From positions 1 to 18,642 of the forward strand of contig URAG01000041.1 of the NCBI GenBank assembly GCA_900545755.1: a stretch of 18,642 bases of DNA. The letters are read 5' to 3'. Below the pieces are notes generated by a model that ran no database searches, was not told the DNA's origin, and was given only the letters and a program-made list of their open reading frames with translations. This DNA is from an uncultured Cloacibacillus sp. (GTDB taxonomy: Bacteria; Synergistota; Synergistia; Synergistales; Synergistaceae). Below are positions 14,865 through 18,642 of the stretch, one piece after another (position 1 is the first letter of the stretch; the number at the start of each line of letters is the position of its first letter). A program made the translations under genes and the position numbers.

Positions 14865-15842
14865 CTATCCGTTCCCCCGGATCACAAGCCAGATGAAGAA
14901 GAGCGCGCCGAGCGACGAAGTTAGAATCCCGACGGGCAGCTCAGCGGGAGCCCACAGCGTTCGCGCGGCGGCGTCGCACAGGACAAGGAAAGCCCCGCCT
15001 GTAAAAACGCAGAGGACGGACAGGCTGCGGTGTTCGCCCCATCCGGCCAGCCTGCGGCAGATATGTGGGCACATAAGTCCGACGAAGCCTATCGGGCCGC
15101 AGAGCGCGACGTTGACGCCGACCGCAAGCGAAACAGCGAGGAAAAGAAAACGCCGCAGGGCCTTTACGGAAACGCCGCGGCTGGCGGCGAGCGTCTCGCC
15201 GCATACGAGCAGGTCGAGCTGCGGGCCGACGGCCCAGCCTGTGAGCGCGATGAAAATAAAACCGGGGAGAGAGACGAGAGGCGGAACGCAGCCGATAGTA
15301 TCCAGCCCGCCCATAGTCCAGCGCATCATGCGGAACGAGTCGGTATAGCCTCCGGTGTACTGGATAATCATATTGAGGCTGCCGCACAGAAAGTTCAGCG
15401 CGATGCCTGACAGCAGCAGCGACTGAGCGGAAAAGCCGCCGCGCTTAGCCCCTCCTGCCGCGTAGAGCGCCGCGACCGCTGCGAAAGCGCCCAGGAAGGC
15501 CGCGCAGGCGCCTCCGCTTATAACGCCGAGGAAGGCCGACGCAAATCCGAGGCGGATATACAGCACCGCGCCTAGAGCCGCTCCTGACGAGACGCCGAGC
15601 ATATCCGGCGAGGCCAGCGAATTTCTGAAAAGAGCCTGAAAAATCAGGCCGCATACCGACAGCGTCGCGCCGGTCAGCCATGCAAGAAGGACGCGGGGGA
15701 CGCGCATCTCCCACAGGATCTGACTGGCAGGCGTCCCATGCACGAAGGCGCTGTGAAGATCTATCGAAGCCGCGCCGAAGAACGGAGCCGCGGCAAGAAC
15801 CACAAGCGACGTCAGAGCCGCGGCGCAGATACTCCGCTTCAT
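14865..15842 (-). CDS. btuC: Cobamide ABC transporter permease (FecCD/BtuC family)
   Basis: This inner-membrane permease of a corrinoid/iron-chelate class ABC importer has 325 residues and about ten hydrophobic helices. Family motifs are RVPRVLLAWLTGATLSVCG (about 48-66), FRNSLASPDMLGVSSGAALG (about 72-91), LSGIALNFLCGS and, near the end, GFVGLMCPHICRRLAG, which contacts the ATPase. The frame is open for 42 codons further upstream, but only the ATG at 15842 makes sense. It forms a four-base ATGA overlap with the btuD stop, and the protein then begins with a normal first helix. The family also carries siderophores and heme; the CbiR-like neighbour and the mutase operon favour cobamides. Confidence 0.93.
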   Translation of the reverse strand: MKRSICAAALTSLVVLAAAPFFGAASIDLHSAFVHGTPASQILWEMRVPRVLLAWLTGATLSVCGLIFQALFRNSLASPDMLGVSSGAALGAVLYIRLGFASAFLGVISGGACAAFLGAFAAVAALYAAGGAKRGGFSAQSLLLSGIALNFLCGSLNMIIQYTGGYTDSFRMMRWTMGGLDTIGCVPPLVSLPGFIFIALTGWAVGPQLDLLVCGETLAASRGVSVKALRRFLFLAVSLAVGVNVALCGPIGFVGLMCPHICRRLAGWGEHRSLSVLCVFTGGAFLVLCDAAARTLWAPAELPVGILTSSLGALFFIWLVIRGNG

Positions 15843-16633
15843 CCGGCAAGCCCTTTCGGGACGGCGTAGGGTATACGTCCGGCGGCGCTGCTGAAAAGCT
15901 CGAACTCCGTGCCGAAGATTTCGCTGAGCTTCCCGCCGTAGATCAAATCCTCCGGCAGTCCCTGCCACACGGAGCGCCCGTCCTTCACTGCGAGGATCTC
16001 GTCAGCGCCGTGCAGCGCGAGATTCACGTCGTGAGTGACCATTACCACGGTCTTGCCCTCTTTTTTATTGAGCCGCCCGATAAGGGCGGCGGCCTCCGCC
16101 TGATGGCGGTAGTCGAGATAGCTTGTAGGCTCGTCGAGGAAGAGGATGTCCGTCTCCTGCGCGAGAGCCGCCGCTATGAAAGCGCGCTGACGTTCGCCGC
16201 CGGAAAGAGTGCAGAGCCTGCGTTCCGCAAGAGAGGCCACTCCGGCGGTCTCAAGCGCCGCGTCGACGGCCGCGCGCTCCTCCGCGGACTCGCCGCCAAG
16301 CACAGGACGAAGCGCGAATCGCGACATTGAAGCGAACTGGCGCACCGTATAGATAAGACCTTCGCCGCTTCCCTGATGCACCCACGCGATACGGCGCGGC
16401 TGGGGGCGCGGAGTCATCGAAGCGACGGGCTCGCCGAACAGTCGCACGTCGCCCCGCCAGCCGCGTATAAGTCCGCCGGCGCACTTGAGCAGCGTGCTCT
16501 TGCCCGCTCCGTTCGGGCCGACGATGCAGAGAAAACCGCCTGCTTCAACCGAAAAGGAGACGCCGCGCAGAATCCGGGCATTCCCGACGGTGAACGAAAG
16601 GCCGCGAACGGTCACGGCCTTCTCTGCGGTCAT
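15839..16633 (-). CDS. btuD: Cobamide ABC transporter ATP-binding protein
   Basis: This ABC ATPase has 264 residues. Walker A is GPNGAGKST (39-47), the signature is LSGGERQ (143-149), Walker B is ILFLDEP (163-169), followed by a D-loop SYLD and the switch His201. It powers BtuC-mediated import from the periplasm. The frame extends 47 codons upstream into btuF, but the ATG at 16633 has GGAGG seven bases before it and overlaps the btuF stop by four bases. That arrangement is repeated through the operon. The C-terminal extension after about residue 235 is typical of FecE/BtuD proteins. Confidence 0.95.
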   Translation of the reverse strand: MTAEKAVTVRGLSFTVGNARILRGVSFSVEAGGFLCIVGPNGAGKSTLLKCAGGLIRGWRGDVRLFGEPVASMTPRPQPRRIAWVHQGSGEGLIYTVRQFASMSRFALRPVLGGESAEERAAVDAALETAGVASLAERRLCTLSGGERQRAFIAAALAQETDILFLDEPTSYLDYRHQAEAAALIGRLNKKEGKTVVMVTHDVNLALHGADEILAVKDGRSVWQGLPEDLIYGGKLSEIFGTEFELFSSAAGRIPYAVPKGLAG

Positions 16634-17532
16634 AGATCGGCCTCCGGATGGACAGCCGCGGCGAAGGCTTTCAGTATCTCCGTAATACGCGGCCCCGGGC
16701 GCAGGTAGACAGTACCGCGCAGGACGGAGACGCGCCCGTCGCGCACGGCCCTCACCTTCGGGCCGGAAAGCCACTGTCCGCGCAGCCGCCCGGAATCGAA
16801 CAGCTCATCCGAATCTGAATTGTCGGGAGAATGATAATAGGCGCTGTCGCCTACCAGATCTATTACGACCTCCGGATCGAGAGAGACAAGCCCTTCCGCC
16901 GATATCCGGGGATAAGCGGCGGACGTGCCGGTAAGCGCGTTCACGCCTCCGGCGAGGGTTATAAGCTCGTCATAAAACGTATTTTTCCCCGCCGCGTAGA
17001 AAGTGGAGATGCGCGGCTCGCCCAGCTCGCGCGATATGCAGAGCAGCACAGAGCGCGGCGGAAGGCCGGAGAGCGCGGAAGAAATGCGCGCTATTTCCTC
17101 CTTCATGCCGCCGACGACGCGCGCGGCCTCGGCCTCCGCGCCGCAGAGCCGGCCCAGCTCCGTTATCGACGCGCAGATGTCCTCGACGCTGTTCTGCCGG
17201 ACGACCGCGTAGGCGACTCCGAGCTTTTTCAGGTCGCCTTCGTATTGCAGATGAAGGTCGGAAATCACGACAAAATCGGCCCCGCTTGAGGCGATCGCCT
17301 CGAAATTCACCCCGCTGAAGCCGCCTATCTTCGGCTTTGAAAGAGCTTCGGCCGGATAATCGCAGAACTCCGTGACGCCTGCGATATTATCTCCCTGCCC
17401 GAGCTCGAACAGGATCTCGGTGCCGACGGGACTTAAAGAAATTATTCTTTTAGGTGTGGCTTCTACGGGAGAAGAGAATAAAAATATAAGCAGCAATAAA
17501 AGCGAAACAATTATCGACGATTTACGAAACAC
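16630..17532 (-). CDS. btuF: Periplasmic cobamide-binding protein (BtuF family)
   Basis: This 300-residue solute-binding protein delivers corrinoid to BtuCD. A signal peptide with a long leucine/isoleucine core spans about 5-25 and probably ends at VEA; no lipobox cysteine is seen. Mature-chain motifs of the class III binding proteins are RIISLSPVGTEILFELG (29-45), a GADFVVISDLH-type strand, and the long helix linking the two lobes. The start is a GTG at 17532 with a perfect AAGGAGG seven bases before it. It is the first gene of the overlapping import cluster. Only about 27 bases separate the upstream terminator from its Shine-Dalgarno, so it lacks room for its own promoter. Confidence 0.92.
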   Translation of the reverse strand: MFRKSSIIVSLLLLLIFLFSSPVEATPKRIISLSPVGTEILFELGQGDNIAGVTEFCDYPAEALSKPKIGGFSGVNFEAIASSGADFVVISDLHLQYEGDLKKLGVAYAVVRQNSVEDICASITELGRLCGAEAEAARVVGGMKEEIARISSALSGLPPRSVLLCISRELGEPRISTFYAAGKNTFYDELITLAGGVNALTGTSAAYPRISAEGLVSLDPEVVIDLVGDSAYYHSPDNSDSDELFDSGRLRGQWLSGPKVRAVRDGRVSVLRGTVYLRPGPRITEILKAFAAAVHPEADL

Positions 17533-17539
17533 CGTGTTT

Positions 17540-17546
17540 CCTCCTT
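17540..17546 (-). promoter_or_regulatory. Ribosome binding site of btuF
   Basis: AAGGAGG on the minus strand, seven bases before GTG 17532, fixes a non-ATG start for btuF. Confidence 0.85.
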
Positions 17547-17559
17547 AAAACGGCATCTG

Positions 17560-17621
17560 AGACGGCGGGAAAAACCGCCCGTAATGAGTAAACCGTAATC
17601 ATTCATTACGGGCGGCCGTCT
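17560..17621 (-). terminator. Intrinsic terminator or attenuator upstream of btuF
   Basis: A perfect 13-bp inverted repeat (17575-17587 with 17603-17615, 15-base loop) is followed on the minus strand by five T residues (17574-17570). It lies after the propeller protein stop and before btuF. A second pair of arms, 17560-17566 with 17615-17621, can extend the structure. In addition CCCGCC (17564-17569, minus) can compete for the same GGGCGG arm. Alternative pairing suggests an attenuator that sets the ratio of upstream to downstream expression. Confidence 0.75.
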
Positions 17622-17658
17622 GCCAAAATACCGCTGCTCTATGATTGATTCAGCAATA

Positions 17659-18642
17659 TTACCGTTTGATGTGCCTGATTATAACAGGCACAAAAGCCAG
17701 AGCCAGAATAGCGGAGCCGCCCCATCCGCTGTTGCATCCGCCACCGCCGCCACCTCCGCCGTTGCCATCATCGGTTGTGGGAGGTGGTGTTTCTTCTGAA
17801 TCTCCAGACATAGAGCCTCCGTTGTCAACAGCGGCAAAGGCAGATATATTTCCCCTAAGAGCATCGCTGTTGAACTCTGTCCAATTCGAACCGTCATAAC
17901 GCCAAATGCTGTATCCGGCGGCCACCCAAAGGTATTTAGTGGCTTCGTCGTAAACAAGGCCGACTCGATAGCCGTAATCCCCTGTGAACTCGCGCACCAG
18001 TTCTCCAATGTCGCCTTCTTTAAGTTTATCTTCCGTTGTTTCGTACAGCCTTATGCTGTAACCAGCTGCGTATTCATCTTGTGAAGTCCATTTTGCGGCC
18101 TGGATATAAATTTTATCACCAGCAAATATTATGGAATTGAACATATGGCTGAATGTGGCGTCGACGCTGTTTACGTCTTCGGCCGTGACCAGGGTCTTGA
18201 CTTCCATTGTGTCGAGGTCGACTGCTTCTATGCGCGATTCGGTATTCCAGCTGTCGCCGAAGGGCTGGACTCCGCCCAGCGTAGCCACGTAAAGCTCGCT
18301 GCCTTTCAGACAGTATGCGCCGGGCGTAAAACCGTCCAGGTTTTTCCCTTCCATCGTCACGGCGGCGACCTGGTTTAAATCTTTATCGAGCTTGACAAGT
18401 TCATTGAGGCGGTATGAGCCGCTTGTCAGATTCCAAGGGTCGTCGCTTCCGGTAAATATGCCGTACAGGCTGCCGTTATAGGCGACCAAAGCCTCGCCGT
18501 GCCCGTCGTACTTAGAGTCGTTATGGTAGTATTCGTATTTTAAGTCCTGTTTGTAGACATCGCCGGCTGTGGTAATACGGCTCACTATAGGAATATCGTA
18601 GGCCGTTGCGTACAGATTGCCGTCCAACTCGACGAGCGCTCT
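17659..18642 (-). CDS. Secreted propeller-like protein with Synerg-CTERM sorting signal (partial, N-terminus outside window)
   Basis: The frame is open to the right edge, leaving 327 residues. The visible part contains repeated strand units of a beta-propeller type spaced about 45-60 residues: LDGNLYATAY, YNGSLYGIFT, KGSELYVATLGG, AGDKIYIQA, TKYLWVAAG and SIWRYDGSNW. No enzyme motif is evident. The C-terminus has a Pro/Thr stretch, a Gly run ending GGCNSGWGG, a hydrophobic stretch and the basic end RHIKR. This is the Synerg-CTERM pattern of Synergistota proteins that are exported and processed to the surface. It lies just upstream of btuF on the same strand. A role in capturing corrinoid outside the cell, by analogy with the propeller protein BtuG of Bacteroides, is inference from context only. 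It could equally be an unrelated surface protein. Confidence 0.8.
   Translation of the reverse strand, partial: RALVELDGNLYATAYDIPIVSRITTAGDVYKQDLKYEYYHNDSKYDGHGEALVAYNGSLYGIFTGSDDPWNLTSGSYRLNELVKLDKDLNQVAAVTMEGKNLDGFTPGAYCLKGSELYVATLGGVQPFGDSWNTESRIEAVDLDTMEVKTLVTAEDVNSVDATFSHMFNSIIFAGDKIYIQAAKWTSQDEYAAGYSIRLYETTEDKLKEGDIGELVREFTGDYGYRVGLVYDEATKYLWVAAGYSIWRYDGSNWTEFNSDALRGNISAFAAVDNGGSMSGDSEETPPPTTDDGNGGGGGGGGCNSGWGGSAILALAFVPVIIRHIKR

Noticed and set aside
14865..16774. Siderophore rather than cobamide specificity for the ABC importer
   Set aside because: The family alone does not decide it, but the CbiR-like gene in the operon and the B12-dependent mutase next door make corrinoid the better reading.

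Overview
The window most likely comes from a member of the Synergistota (Cloacibacillus-like gut/anaerobe lineage). The best evidence is the C-terminus of the protein at the right edge (minus strand): a glycine run, a single Cys, a hydrophobic stretch and a basic tail. This matches the Synerg-CTERM sorting signal known from that phylum. Heavy use of ATA isoleucine codons, a TonB/ExbBD system (so an outer membrane) and a propionate-type methylmalonyl-CoA mutase fit, but are less specific.

Layout. (1) Bases 1-4087 are the end of an integrative/conjugative element: the C-terminal part of a very large SNF2-type helicase that ends in an unexpected NADAR-like domain, followed by a 300-residue protein of unknown function. 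(2) Bases 4217-5680 hold a lower-GC, apparently separately transcribed AlbA_2/ATPase/winged-helix regulator, probably element cargo. (3) Bases 5866-11734 are a plus-strand operon: promoter, cobalamin riboswitch, intrinsic terminator, then mutA, mutB and meaB (both subunits of adenosylcobalamin-dependent methylmalonyl-CoA mutase and its GTPase chaperone). (4) Bases 11735-12291 are a non-coding convergent spacer with three GC-rich hairpins. (5) Bases 17532-12292 (minus strand) are a tightly overlapping cobamide-uptake operon: btuF, btuD, btuC, a CbiR-like cobamide-remodelling TIM-barrel protein, exbB, exbD and tonB. (6) Bases 18642-17659 (minus strand) are the C-terminal part of a secreted, propeller-like Synerg-CTERM protein, separated from btuF by an intrinsic terminator or attenuator.

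How it fits together: the two convergent operons look like cobamide supply (capture and import across two membranes plus lower-ligand remodelling) and cobamide demand (the AdoCbl-dependent mutase of the succinate/propionate route). The mutase operon is itself under a cobalamin riboswitch. The switch appears to work by transcription termination, with a visible kissing-loop and antiterminator arrangement. The most notable points are this riboswitch on a B12-dependent enzyme, the CbiR-like gene inside the transport operon, the surface propeller protein next to btuF (a possible analogue of Bacteroides BtuG), and the helicase-NADAR fusion in the mobile element. All assignments come from reading the sequence; no database search was run.
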